A stretch of DNA of 64,000 nucleotides from Marinobacter litoralis (GCF_003336705.1 NZ_QMDL01000003.1:496211-560210); one strand, 5' to 3'; shown: positions 7,280 through 14,292, numbered from the stretch's first letter. Numbers and translations are program-made. The notes: generated by a model from the sequence alone, not told the origin.

Positions 7280-7357
7280 CCAATGCAGGCACGGCGACGC
7301 CCATTACATTGCGCTTTCAGCTCCATTCCAAGGGCGCGCATGCTGCAAGCGTTAAAT
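7274..7357 (+). repeat. attC: attC site 10 (class A)
   Basis: The 84-bp site runs from ACATAAC (7274-7280) to GTTAAAT (7351-7357). It is almost identical to the sites at 222 and 2670, including the inner arms GGCGACGCCCAT and GGGCGCGCATGC. Confidence 0.92.
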
Positions 7358-7376
7358 GTAAAGGAGTACATAAGTT

Positions 7377-7694
7377 TTGAATTTCAGATCCGTAAAAATT
7401 ACCCCCGGTGGATACAGAAATCACTACATCCTTTTATCAGACATTCTGGATTTTTTTCCATCGGAGCTGATTGGTGGTTCAAACGAAGATGAGGCGGGCC
7501 AAAGAGCTACTATTTACTTTGGCATTTCTGAGCCTGTAATGGCTGACATTGATGGTGAGAAGAATTTTTTCAGAGTTCGCGGTCCCTTAACTAGGCGTTT
7601 CTTCGAGGCGCATCAGTTAAAAGCTGGTGATCGCGTGATCTTCGAGAAGGTGGGTCACCACGAGTACCACCTATACCCTCAAAGAGCCATTTAA
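7377..7694 (+). CDS. Small cassette protein, possible beta-barrel DNA-binding type
   Basis: The 105-residue beta-rich protein includes VKITPGGYRNHYILL, ATIYFGI, FFRVRG and LKAGDRVIFEK followed by HHEYHLYP. The last part (hydrophobic, GDRV, then an aromatic strand) resembles the end of pseudobarrel domains such as B3 or restriction-enzyme effector domains. This is a fold guess only. The start is TTG 7377 with a good AAGGAG at 7361-7366, ten bases upstream. The stop lies inside the interrupted attC 11. Confidence 0.6.
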   Translation: MNFRSVKITPGGYRNHYILLSDILDFFPSELIGGSNEDEAGQRATIYFGISEPVMADIDGEKNFFRVRGPLTRRFFEAHQLKAGDRVIFEKVGHHEYHLYPQRAI

Positions 7695-7767
7695 CAAGGC
7701 GCAGCAGTTCGCGGCCGATGGCCGCCGGACGCCACTGACGTGGCGCCGCTGTGCTTCAGCGTTGAGG
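7689..7767 (+). repeat. attC: attC site 11 (class C), interrupted by an IS at its crossover point
   Basis: The site begins with ATTTAAC (7689-7695) and keeps the class C stem (GCGGCCGATGGCCGCCGGACGCC with GTGGCGCCGCTGTGC). The left end of the insertion sequence follows directly after GTT at 7761-7763, where the R' box should continue. TTAGCT at 9341-9346, after the right IS end, may be the displaced remainder. Confidence 0.8.
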
Positions 7768-9340
7768 CTGTAGAAAAACCCCAAATCGAACTCGTTTTGG
7801 TAGCATTGAGCAAACAGACAAGGAGTCGTCGGGATGCCTCGTTTCAAGCACTACAACTACGACCAGGATGCGATGGTCGTGATCAATTACCAAGAGCAGC
7901 TCCAGCCGGGCACCTTTGAACACGCCGTTCATTATCTGATTGAGCACAAGTTGGATTTGTCGGTGTTTCATCCCAAATACCGCAACGACGACACCGGCCG
8001 CATTGCTTACGATCCAGCTATTCTTCTGAAGATCATCCTGTTCGCCTATTCGAAAGGCATCACCTCTAGCCGCGAAATCCAGTGGTGCTGTGAAACCAAC
8101 ATCATTTTTAAAGCGCTGTCCTGCGACACCGTTCCGCACTTCACCACCTTGGCCAAGTTCGTTAGCGGCCACGCTGAAGAAATCGAAGAGCTGTTTGAAC
8201 AGGTGTTGCTGGTGTGTCACGAGCAAGGCTTGCTAGGCAACGAGTTGTTTGCCATCGACGGCTGCAAAATGTCCTCGAACGCCGCGAAAGAATGGTCGGG
8301 CACCTTTAAAGAGCTGGGTGAAAAACGCGACAAGCTGAAGCGGCTGATTCGCCATCATCTGCGTGAACACCACGAACGGGATGAGGCCGAAACCGAAGCC
8401 GAACTGGATAGGGACATTCGCCGTGCGAAAACCATCCTATCGCTGGACGAAGCGATGACCAAAGTAGACCGATTCCTAAAGACGAGCAGCCCAAGTTACG
8501 GCGGACACAGGCTTCGCCAACGAAGCGAACATGAAGTATCTGCACGAGCGACAAATCAACGGCTACGTGCCGGACAACAAATTCCGAAGCCGGGACCCCA
8601 AGTTCGCGCAGCAGAAAGGCAAGTACGGAAAACGGCACCAGAACCTGCCCAAAACCGGATGGAAAAACATCATTCCTGCAAGTGAATTCCAGTTCGATCC
8701 GGTGAGCCTTACCTGTATCTGTCCGGCAGGCAACGCCATTAGTTACCAAGGCACACGGGAAACCGAGAACGGAAAGACCCGGGTGCAATTCGAAGGCCGT
8801 CTGCTCCAGTGCAGGCATTGCCCGAAGAAACATCGATGCATGCAGAATCCGGCGTCCGCTAACCACCGCAAAGGGTCCGGCCGGCAAGTCTCGTTCACCA
8901 TCGCAAACAAACGGCTTCCGAACTACACGGATTGGATGAAGCATCGGATAGATAGCCCGCAAGGCAAAGAAATCTACCGCCACCGCATGTCGGTGGTGGA
9001 GCCAGTGTTCGGCAATATTGGCACAACCAAACGCCTAAACCGTTTTAGTCTGCGTGGAAAGCGAAAAGTGCAGGGGCAATGGCAGCTGTATTGCTTGGTG
9101 CACAATATTGAAAAGCTGGCGGATTATGGGCAGATGGCTGCGTGAACAGGGCGAGGCAATCCGTCCTGAAACGCCCCGGGCACAAGGTTACGAGTGCTTG
9201 AACACTGAAATAGCGGGATTGAGGTCTATAAAGGACAAACAATCCGGAAACGGTAAGTTGCTGGGCGAACTGACCGGCTAAAACAAACGAGATCGTAGGC
9301 GGTGGAATGCTCGCTCATTTTTGGGTTTTCTACAGCCTCA
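7763..9340 (+). mobile_element. Defective IS1182-like insertion sequence inside an attC
   Basis: Inverted ends TGAGGCTGTAGAAAA lie at 7763-7777 and, complementary, at 9326-9340. The element is about 1.58 kb and carries one transposase reading frame broken by an internal deletion. About 195 bases after the transposase remnant are non-coding. No convincing target duplication is visible; the left flank is GTT and the right flank TTAGC. Family assignment rests on the transposase, which looks like IS1182/IS5-group DDE enzymes. Confidence 0.85.
7834..9145 (+). pseudogene. IS1182-family transposase, internally deleted and frameshifted
   Basis: The N-terminal part (7834 to about 8493) reads MPRFKHYNYDQDAMVVIN and includes the first catalytic Asp region (ELFAIDGCKMSSNA). 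From about 8502 the coding frame shifts: ADTGFANEANMKYLHERQ, NGYVPDNKFRSRDPKF and the catalytic Glu region (HRMSVVEPVFGNIG) continue to TGA 9143-9145. Recognised relatives have roughly 80-90 more residues between the two parts, so the break at about 8493-8502 looks like a deletion that also changed the frame. Without correction the upstream frame ends at 8685. The protein is unlikely to be active. Confidence 0.88.
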
Positions 9341-9350
9341 TTAGCTAGGG

Positions 9351-9384
9351 TTGCCCCCTGAAAAAGTGATACTATAGTGTCACT
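9351..9384 (+). promoter_or_regulatory. Promoter and operator of the toxin-antitoxin cassette
   Basis: TTGCCC (9351-9356) and TATAGT (9373-9378) are spaced by 16 bases. An 18-bp near-perfect palindrome, GTGATACTATAGTGTCAC (9366-9383), covers the -10. Phd/YefM antitoxins usually repress their own operon by binding such palindromes. The site begins 11 bases after the IS end. Confidence 0.6.
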
Positions 9385-9409
9385 ATCAGTTTGATTCAGG
9401 GTGAACCCA

Positions 9410-9667
9410 ATGAAAGTTGAGCTTGTTACAAACCTCAAGCGTCAAGCCACAAAAATTCTGGCAGATCTGCATTTGTCTAAAGAGCCGATACTGATCACGG
9501 AGCATGGTCAGCCTTCCGCTTACCTTGTTGATGTGCAAGATTACGAGTTCATGCAGCGTCGACTTGAGTTGCTTGAGGGGCTCTCACGGGGAGAGCGTGC
9601 TGTACTTGAGGGAAGAACGTACAGCCAAAGCGAGGCCAGGGAGAAAATGAGTAAATGGCTAAAGTAA
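9410..9667 (+). CDS. Phd/YefM-family antitoxin
   Basis: The 85-residue protein has a short N-terminal DNA-binding domain (MKVELVTNLKRQATKIL) and EPILITEHGQPSAYLVDVQDYE, typical of Phd/YefM antitoxins. Its C-terminal helix (EAREKMSKWLK) probably wraps the toxin. ATG 9410 is preceded by AGGGTG; a GTG at 9401 would add three residues. The gene overlaps the toxin gene by 13 bases, so both are translated from one message. The pair is the whole content of its cassette and carries its own promoter, a usual feature of integron toxin-antitoxin cassettes, which may stabilise the array. Confidence 0.92.
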   Translation: MKVELVTNLKRQATKILADLHLSKEPILITEHGQPSAYLVDVQDYEFMQRRLELLEGLSRGERAVLEGRTYSQSEAREKMSKWLK

Positions 9668-9957
9668 TCTGGACGGAGCCTGCCCTTCAGGAGCTGGATG
9701 CCATCGCTGAGTACATCGCTTTGGATAATCCTGATGCCGCAAGTCAGCTGGTTCAGGAGGTTTTTGAAAAAACCGAGCGCTTGGAAGATTTTCCTCAGTC
9801 TGGGCGAATTCCGCCAGAGCTCCCTAACTCAGTATACCGGGAGGTAGTGGTTCCGCCGTTTCGCATTTTTTATCGTGAGGATGAGAAGCGAGTTCTCGTC
9901 CTCTATGTCATGCGAGATGAGCGGCAGCTTCGGGCATACATGCTTGAGAACAGCTAA
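9655..9957 (+). CDS. RelE/ParE-family toxin
   Basis: The 100-residue protein has the family pattern WTEPALQELDAIAEYIA, then DNPDAASQLVQEV, LEDFPQSGRIP and a C-terminal VLVLYVMRDERQLR. ParE-like members inhibit gyrase and RelE-like members cleave mRNA on ribosomes. The sequence reads more like ParE (FPQSGR, YREVVVPPFRIFYR), but target choice cannot be settled here. It overlaps the antitoxin gene by 13 bases and its stop codon lies inside the next attC. Confidence 0.92.
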   Translation: MAKVIWTEPALQELDAIAEYIALDNPDAASQLVQEVFEKTERLEDFPQSGRIPPELPNSVYREVVVPPFRIFYREDEKRVLVLYVMRDERQLRAYMLENS

Positions 9958-10029
9958 CCAGGCACGTCACGCGGATGCCTTTGTCTCCGCTTAGCTACGT
10001 CAAAGTCACCGGTGCGCTAGGCGTTAGGC
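9952..10029 (+). repeat. attC: attC site 12 (divergent)
   Basis: The 78-bp site runs from AGCTAAC (9952-9958, containing the toxin stop) to GTTAGGC (10023-10029). GCGGA and TCCGC plus flanking imperfect arms make the hairpin. Its sequence differs from classes A to C. Confidence 0.85.
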
Positions 10030-10044
10030 TGCAAAGGAGTCGTT

Positions 10045-10506
10045 ATGGAGAGATTAGAGCTAAAAATCCCACCTGTTGTACAAGTGTTTATTTTCGCAGG
10101 CTTAATGTGGATATCGGCAGTGTTGTTGCCGGCTCTGAGCATCACACTTTCTGCGTCGCCGCTTGTGGCACTCATTTTGGCATCAGCTGGTGTCGCTTTC
10201 GCCCTGCTTGGCGTTTTGGCGTTTCGGTCCGCAGGTACGACTGTCGATCCAAGAATCCCAGATCAATCAGCTAGCCTGGTCACCAGTGGAGTCTATCGAA
10301 TAAGCCGAAACCCGATGTACGTGGGTTTCCTGCTCTTGCTAATCGGTTGGGGGGCTTTCCTCGGCAATATTGCGAGTTTTCTGTTGCTCCCGATCTTCGT
10401 GATGTATATGAACAGGTTTCAAATCCTCCCGGAGGAGCGGTTTATGCGGGAAAAGTTCGGAGATCAATACCGGCAATACGTAACAACGGTGCGCCGGTGG
10501 ATTTGA
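10045..10506 (+). CDS. Isoprenylcysteine methyltransferase-like (ICMT/PEMT-type) membrane protein
   Basis: The 153-residue protein has four hydrophobic segments and the C-terminal signature of the ICMT and phospholipid methyltransferase superfamily: GVYRISRNPMYVGFLLLLIGWG, then EERFMREKFGDQYRQY. Members transfer a methyl group from S-adenosylmethionine to small or lipid substrates at the membrane; the bacterial substrate is unknown. AAAGGAG precedes ATG 10045. It is the last recognisable cassette, so probably among the oldest in the array. Confidence 0.88.
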   Translation: MERLELKIPPVVQVFIFAGLMWISAVLLPALSITLSASPLVALILASAGVAFALLGVLAFRSAGTTVDPRIPDQSASLVTSGVYRISRNPMYVGFLLLLIGWGAFLGNIASFLLLPIFVMYMNRFQILPEERFMREKFGDQYRQYVTTVRRWI

Positions 10507-10507
10507 T

Positions 10508-10560
10508 GCCTAACACGGCCTGGCACGGTTGATGCCGCTAAGGTCTTTACCAAGCTTAGC
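10508..10560 (+). repeat. Truncated last attC and adjoining stem-loop
   Basis: GCCTAAC (10508-10514) after the methyltransferase stop is an exact R'' box, but no matching GTTRRRY half-site follows. A hairpin GCTAAG...CTTAGC (10537-10560) lies just beyond. I read this as the eroded right edge of the array; the hairpin could be a remnant of the attC or a terminator without a T-run. Confidence 0.45.
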
Positions 10561-10592
10561 AGAATCCTCATTAGTGGCAGCCAACACAGAGG

Positions 10593-10620
10593 CTTGAAAA
10601 ATTGCTCGCGCGACCCTATT
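10593..10620 (+). promoter_or_regulatory. Sigma-32-type heat-shock promoter of the Hsp20 gene
   Basis: CTTGAAA (10593-10599) and ACCCTATT (10613-10620) are 13 bases apart, close to the heat-shock consensus CTTGAAA and CCCCATnT. The position, about 90 bases before the small heat-shock gene, fits. Confidence 0.7.
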
Positions 10621-10707
10621 TCGGGAGTAGGGGAAAGGCGTCTCGATGAGAGCATGACTCCAAATTGATTGTTTTTATTTCGTATTGCTTCTAACGGAGG
10701 ATGTGTG
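10621..10707 (+). promoter_or_regulatory. Possible ROSE-like RNA thermometer in the hsp20 leader
   Basis: The ribosome site GGAGG (10696-10700) can pair with CTTCT three bases upstream, using G-U pairs. The preceding TTGCT motif would leave a bulged G opposite the site, as in ROSE elements found before ibpA-type genes. This was judged by eye without folding. Confidence 0.4.
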
Positions 10708-11190
10708 ATGAATACAATTGATTTCACCCCACTTTATCGCAACAGCGTCGGCTTTGACCGCATGGCGTCGCTGCTTGATTCGGCTTTGCGCAGCGAACAA
10801 GGCTCGGCAGGTTATCCGCCTTACGACATTGAAGTGCTGGACGATAACCAGTACTCCATTGCCTTAGCGGTGGCCGGTTTTGATCGCAGCGAGCTGAGCA
10901 TCGAGGTCGAAAGAGGTGTTCTGACCGTCCGCGGAAAAAAACAGGACGATCAAAGCGACCGCAAGTTCCTGTATCAGGGCATCGCCAGCCGGGCCTTCGA
11001 GCGCAAGTTTAATCTTGCGGATCATGTGGAAGTGACCGGTGCCGATTTGAGTAATGGTCTGCTGACTATTAGCCTGGTGAAAGAAATCCCAGAGGCCATG
11101 AAGCCTAAGACCATTGAAATCAAAGGCGCAGGCAACGTCCTTGAGCACCGAGAACACGCAGTCGAAAGCGACGGTGACAAGGCCGCCTAA
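10708..11190 (+). CDS. Small heat-shock protein, Hsp20/IbpA family
   Basis: The 160-residue alpha-crystallin-type chaperone binds unfolding proteins and hands them to DnaK and ClpB. The alpha-crystallin domain spans roughly residues 35-130, with YDIEVLDDNQYSIALAVAGF, LTVRGKK, then RAFERKFNLADHVEV and the A-x-L-x-N-G-L-L motif (ADLSNGLLTI). The N-terminus (MNTIDFTPLYRNSVGFDRM) is like IbpA. ATG 10708 has GGAGG seven bases upstream. The sigma-32-like promoter and the possible RNA thermometer point to heat induction at both transcription and translation. A strong terminator follows. Confidence 0.95.
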   Translation: MNTIDFTPLYRNSVGFDRMASLLDSALRSEQGSAGYPPYDIEVLDDNQYSIALAVAGFDRSELSIEVERGVLTVRGKKQDDQSDRKFLYQGIASRAFERKFNLADHVEVTGADLSNGLLTISLVKEIPEAMKPKTIEIKGAGNVLEHREHAVESDGDKAA

Positions 11191-11196
11191 TGAACC

Positions 11197-11226
11197 GGGC
11201 AGAGGCGAGAGCCTCTGCCCTTTTTT
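11197..11226 (+). terminator. Rho-independent terminator after hsp20
   Basis: A perfect 10-bp stem (GGGCAGAGGC and GCCTCTGCCC) with a GAGA loop is followed by six T. Confidence 0.95.
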
Positions 11227-11250
11227 CACACTCAATTCCTCAGGCAGCAC

Positions 11251-11934
11251 ATTATTACCACTTCACTACACCGTCTGTACTCCTTCCGCCGTTGTCCCTA
11301 CGCCATGCGCGCCCGCCTTGGTGTGGTATTTGCCGGGCTGCAGGTTGAGCTGCGTGAAATCGTTCTGAAAAACAAACCCGCGCAAATGCTGGCCATCAGC
11401 CCAAAAGGCACGGTGCCCGTGCTGGAACTGGTTGAGGAAAATGGCAGCCAGCGCCGGGTGATTGAGGAAAGCCGGGACATTCTTGAATGGGCGCTGCAGC
11501 AGAGCGACCCACACGGATTGCTCAACACCGATCTGGCCAGTGCTAATGCGCTGATCGAGCGCAATGACAACGAGTTCAAGCACTGGCTGGATCGTTATAA
11601 ATACGCCGATCGCCATCCTGAACGAAGCCAGCTGGAATACCGGCAACAGGGTGAGGTGTTTTTGCAGGCGTTGGAGGCTTTGCTGGGCCAGAATACGTTT
11701 CTGCTGGGAGAACGCATCAGCCTGGCGGATATTGCCGTGATGCCCTTCGTACGCCAGTTTGCCCATGTAGACCGAGAGGTGTTCTACAGCCTGCCTTACC
11801 CCAAGCTTCAGAAATGGCTGCGCGATTGGCTGGATCACCCGGTGTTTAAGCAGGTCATGGTTAAATATCAACCGTGGCAAGAAGGCGATGACGTTGTGAT
11901 TTTTCCATCCTCAACTGAAAGAGGCGCTTTATGA
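11251..11934 (+). CDS. Glutathione S-transferase-like protein with a non-canonical start
   Basis: The protein has an N-terminal thioredoxin-like domain and a C-terminal helical domain. The active-site region LYSFRRCPYAMRARL is intact, as is KGTVPVLE with its cis-Pro and EESRDILEW, and the helical part has SLADIAVMPFVRQFA. This resembles the YfcG/glutaredoxin-2-like subgroup. No ATG, GTG or TTG lies upstream of the active-site motif in frame; the first is ATG 11305, inside it, which would remove the first strand and the Cys. ATT 11251 with AGG upstream is the most likely start; CTG 11275 is another possibility. It overlaps the nitronate monooxygenase gene by four bases, so they form an operon. 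Confidence 0.8.
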   Translation: MITTSLHRLYSFRRCPYAMRARLGVVFAGLQVELREIVLKNKPAQMLAISPKGTVPVLELVEENGSQRRVIEESRDILEWALQQSDPHGLLNTDLASANALIERNDNEFKHWLDRYKYADRHPERSQLEYRQQGEVFLQALEALLGQNTFLLGERISLADIAVMPFVRQFAHVDREVFYSLPYPKLQKWLRDWLDHPVFKQVMVKYQPWQEGDDVVIFPSSTERGAL

Positions 11935-12968
11935 GCATTCAGGAACTGCTGGGTATCGAGCTTCCCATTATCCAGGCGCCGATGGCGGGCGTGCAGGGCA
12001 GTGAGCTTGCGATTGCGGTATCCGAGGCCGGGGGGTTGGGGTCGCTTCCGTGTGGAATGCTCGGTATAGAGGCCATGCGTAAGGAGTTGGCTGCGATCAA
12101 GGCCAGGACGAACCGGCCCTTCAATGTGAATTTCTTCTGCCATACCCAGCCCGAACCCGATGCGGAACAGGACGCAAAATGGAAAGCCGCGCTGTCGCCC
12201 TATTATCGGGAGTTTGGTATCGATGAAAACAACGTTGCCACCGGGGCGGGCCGTTTGCCCTTTGGCGCGGAAGCCGCCGATGTGCTGGCGGAGTTTGAGC
12301 CGGCCGTTGTCAGCTTTCATTACGGCCTGCCGGAGCAGGATTTACTGGATCGTGTGCGCGCATGGGGCGCAAAAATTCTGTCGACGGCAACCACTGTAGA
12401 AGAGGCCCGTTGGCTGGAAGCTCAAGGTGTCGACGCCATTATTGCGCAGGGTTTGGAGGCCGGCGGGCATCGCGGAATTTTTCTGTCGGAAGATCTCAAC
12501 AGCCAGCTCGGAACCTTTGCGCTTGTGCCTCAGATTGTCCAAGCCGTGAACGTGCCGGTGATTGCGGCCGGTGGGATTGCCGATGCTAACGGGGTAGCGG
12601 CTGCCATGACCCTGGGGGCAGCGGGTGTGCAGGCGGGAACCGCTTATCTGCTGTGCCCAGAAGCCAACACAAGCGCGCTGCACCGGGCAGCCATCAAAAG
12701 CGATGCCGCCGCGGTTACGGCGTTAACTAACGTGTTCTCCGGTCGACCGGCCCGAGGTATTGTAAATCGCATTATGCGGGAGCTGGGGCCTATCAGTCCG
12801 GCAGCGCCAGCATTCCCGTTGGCGTCGGCGGCTTTGGCGCCTTTACGCGCTGCGGCGGAACAGGCCAATTGTGGCGAGTTTTCGCCGTTGTGGGCCGGCC
12901 AGAACGTTCGTGGCTGCACGGAAATTCCCGCCGCGGATCTTACTCGCGCTCTGGCAAAAGGCGCATAG
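11931..12968 (+). CDS. Nitronate monooxygenase family flavoprotein
   Basis: The 345-residue FMN-binding TIM-barrel enzyme is of the 2-nitropropane dioxygenase family, which oxidises nitronates such as propionate 3-nitronate to aldehydes and nitrite. Key parts are PIIQAPMAGVQGSELA at the N-terminus, NRPFNVNFF, the AQGLEAGGHRG motif around the catalytic His and VIAAGGIADANGVAAAMTLGAAGVQAGT for phosphate binding. Its start overlaps the GST stop as ATGA. The pairing with a GST suggests detoxification of small electrophiles, which is inference. Confidence 0.92.
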   Translation: MSIQELLGIELPIIQAPMAGVQGSELAIAVSEAGGLGSLPCGMLGIEAMRKELAAIKARTNRPFNVNFFCHTQPEPDAEQDAKWKAALSPYYREFGIDENNVATGAGRLPFGAEAADVLAEFEPAVVSFHYGLPEQDLLDRVRAWGAKILSTATTVEEARWLEAQGVDAIIAQGLEAGGHRGIFLSEDLNSQLGTFALVPQIVQAVNVPVIAAGGIADANGVAAAMTLGAAGVQAGTAYLLCPEANTSALHRAAIKSDAAAVTALTNVFSGRPARGIVNRIMRELGPISPAAPAFPLASAALAPLRAAAEQANCGEFSPLWAGQNVRGCTEIPAADLTRALAKGA

Positions 12969-13021
12969 AATCCGCATGATGACGCCAGCCGACACCTGAG
13001 CCCAGTATGAAAGGTTTAACT

Positions 13022-13351
13022 ATGAGTTACGTGTATCTGGCCCTTGCCATTATTGCCGAAGTTGCGGGCACTGCCGCCCTGAAATCCTCCGAGGGATTCA
13101 CCAATTTGGGGCCCAGCATCATTGTGGTGTTGGGCTACTGCATGGCGTTCTATTTCCTGTCGTTGGTGCTGAACGAGATTCCGGTTGGCGTGGCCTATGC
13201 CATTTGGGCAGGTGCCGGTGTGGTGCTGATTTCGTTGGTGGGGGCTGCGATGTTCGGCCAAAAGCTGGATTTACCTGCCATTGTCGGTATGGCGCTGATT
13301 GTGAGCGGGATTGTGGTGATGAATGTGTTTTCGTCGTCGGTTCAGCATTGA
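13022..13351 (+). CDS. Small multidrug resistance (EmrE/SugE-type) transporter
   Basis: The 109-residue protein has four membrane helices and the usual SMR length. The essential Glu in helix 1 is present (AIIAEVAGTAALKSSEGF), as are GVAYAIWAGAGVVLI and the final GIVVMNVFS. It exchanges protons for cationic compounds across the inner membrane as a dimer; AEVAGT and VAYAIWAG resemble the EmrE/QacE group more than SugE. ATG 13022 has AAAGG upstream and gives the standard N-terminus; ATG 13007 would add five residues. It lies 53 bases after the nitronate monooxygenase gene and may be cotranscribed. Confidence 0.93.
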   Translation: MSYVYLALAIIAEVAGTAALKSSEGFTNLGPSIIVVLGYCMAFYFLSLVLNEIPVGVAYAIWAGAGVVLISLVGAAMFGQKLDLPAIVGMALIVSGIVVMNVFSSSVQH

Positions 13352-13535
13352 GCATCAGCGGCATGATGCGGGGCCGATTTGGGTGTCGGAATCTTTTACA
13401 TATGTCTTCCTGAAGCGACCCGTCTGAGTGCGTTGTCTGCAAAAATCTGTTTGAAAAATGGTCATATTTTCCGTTCTGGTTCAGCTATTGCTTTTGAGTA
13501 ATAGAGAACTCAGAAAGGGAATAAAGGAATACGCC

Positions 13536-14234
13536 ATGAATAAAACAACAGGTTTTCTCGTCACGGCTGCACTATCCGGAGCCCTCTTCACAGGTGGTGC
13601 TTTAGCTGGCCCAACCATCGATCTGGACTACACCGGCGCTACACACGGTTATAAGTCCGGCACGTTGAGCAACACGGCAACCTCCAAGAATTACAATGTT
13701 TATGCAGGCATGTTTGCCTTCAACACCAGCAATCCGGTGGGTGCGTCTCCGATCACTTGGTCGAGCAAGCTGGATGCTTTTTGTATTGAACTGGACACCT
13801 ATCTGGATAAAACCAATACCACCTACGAGCTGAAAACCGCTACCAGCCACTTTGGTAATGCCGGGCTGGTTTCGTCGATCACCAAGCTCTATACCGGGTA
13901 TGAGAGCAGTGTGTCGAATGCGAAAACGTCTGCTGCGTTCCAGTTGGCTCTTTGGGAGCTGATTAACGAGACCGATTCATCGTATGGCATGACCACCGGA
14001 ACCTTCACATCAAGCAAATATAGTGGAGCTCGGGGAATTGCGGATGGTTGGTTGTCAGGCTTGAGTTCGCAGAGCGAAGGCTTTGATATGTATGTGCTGA
14101 CCTCAGCGAAGTCACAGGACCTTCTGGTGTTTACCCCACGTCCTCCGGTTAGTGTGCCAGAGCCCGCGTCACTGGCTTTGTTAGGTCTTGGCCTGGTTGC
14201 GTTGGGGCTTCGTCGCCGGAGTGCCCGGAGTTAA
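13536..14234 (+). CDS. Secreted PEP-CTERM sorting-domain protein
   Basis: The 232-residue protein has a signal peptide (MNKTTGFLVTAALSGALFTGGALA). The mature domain of about 180 residues is rich in Ser, Thr and Tyr and has one Cys-containing segment (DAFCIELDTYLD). The C-terminal PEP-CTERM signal contains VPEPASLALLGLGLVALG and a basic end (RRRSARS). Such proteins are processed by exosortase and usually go to the cell surface or exopolysaccharide matrix. No exosortase is in this window. AAAGGA lies upstream of ATG 13536. The function of the mature domain is unknown. Confidence 0.9.
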   Translation: MNKTTGFLVTAALSGALFTGGALAGPTIDLDYTGATHGYKSGTLSNTATSKNYNVYAGMFAFNTSNPVGASPITWSSKLDAFCIELDTYLDKTNTTYELKTATSHFGNAGLVSSITKLYTGYESSVSNAKTSAAFQLALWELINETDSSYGMTTGTFTSSKYSGARGIADGWLSGLSSQSEGFDMYVLTSAKSQDLLVFTPRPPVSVPEPASLALLGLGLVALGLRRRSARS

Positions 14235-14263
14235 AAACGCGTAGCCAATGCGTTATTTTGATT

Positions 14264-14292
14264 AATGGAGTGTCTGCGACGCTCCATTTTTT
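14264..14292 (+). terminator. Terminator after the PEP-CTERM gene
   Basis: The stem AATGGAG(TGTC) with (GACG)CTCCATT closes over a short TGC loop and continues into a T-run. Confidence 0.85.

Larger units (their letters stand above)
1..10514 (+). mobile_element. Distal part of a chromosomal integron gene-cassette array
   Basis: Twelve attC-like sites separate short plus-strand genes, one gene or gene pair per cassette. Each begins near RYYYAAC next to the stop codon of the preceding gene and ends in GTTRRRY-like bases just before the next start. Because attC lies 3' of each cassette gene, the integrase and attI must be to the left of the window and the array ends on the right near 10.5 kb. 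Cassette products are mostly unknown, with toxin-like and HEPN-like proteins, a toxin-antitoxin pair and a methyltransferase. An IS element interrupts the array at about 7.76-9.34 kb. That this is a sedentary chromosomal array is inferred from the housekeeping genes that follow. Confidence 0.93.

Noticed and set aside
222-7357. Regularly spaced near-identical 84-bp repeats, considered as CRISPR
   Set aside because: The spacing is of gene length, and the repeats have attC R''/R' boxes and end gene stop codons.
7283-7492. ORF of 69 codons across attC 10 and the start of the next gene
   Set aside because: It overlaps the better supported TTG-started gene at 7377 in another frame and begins inside the attC.
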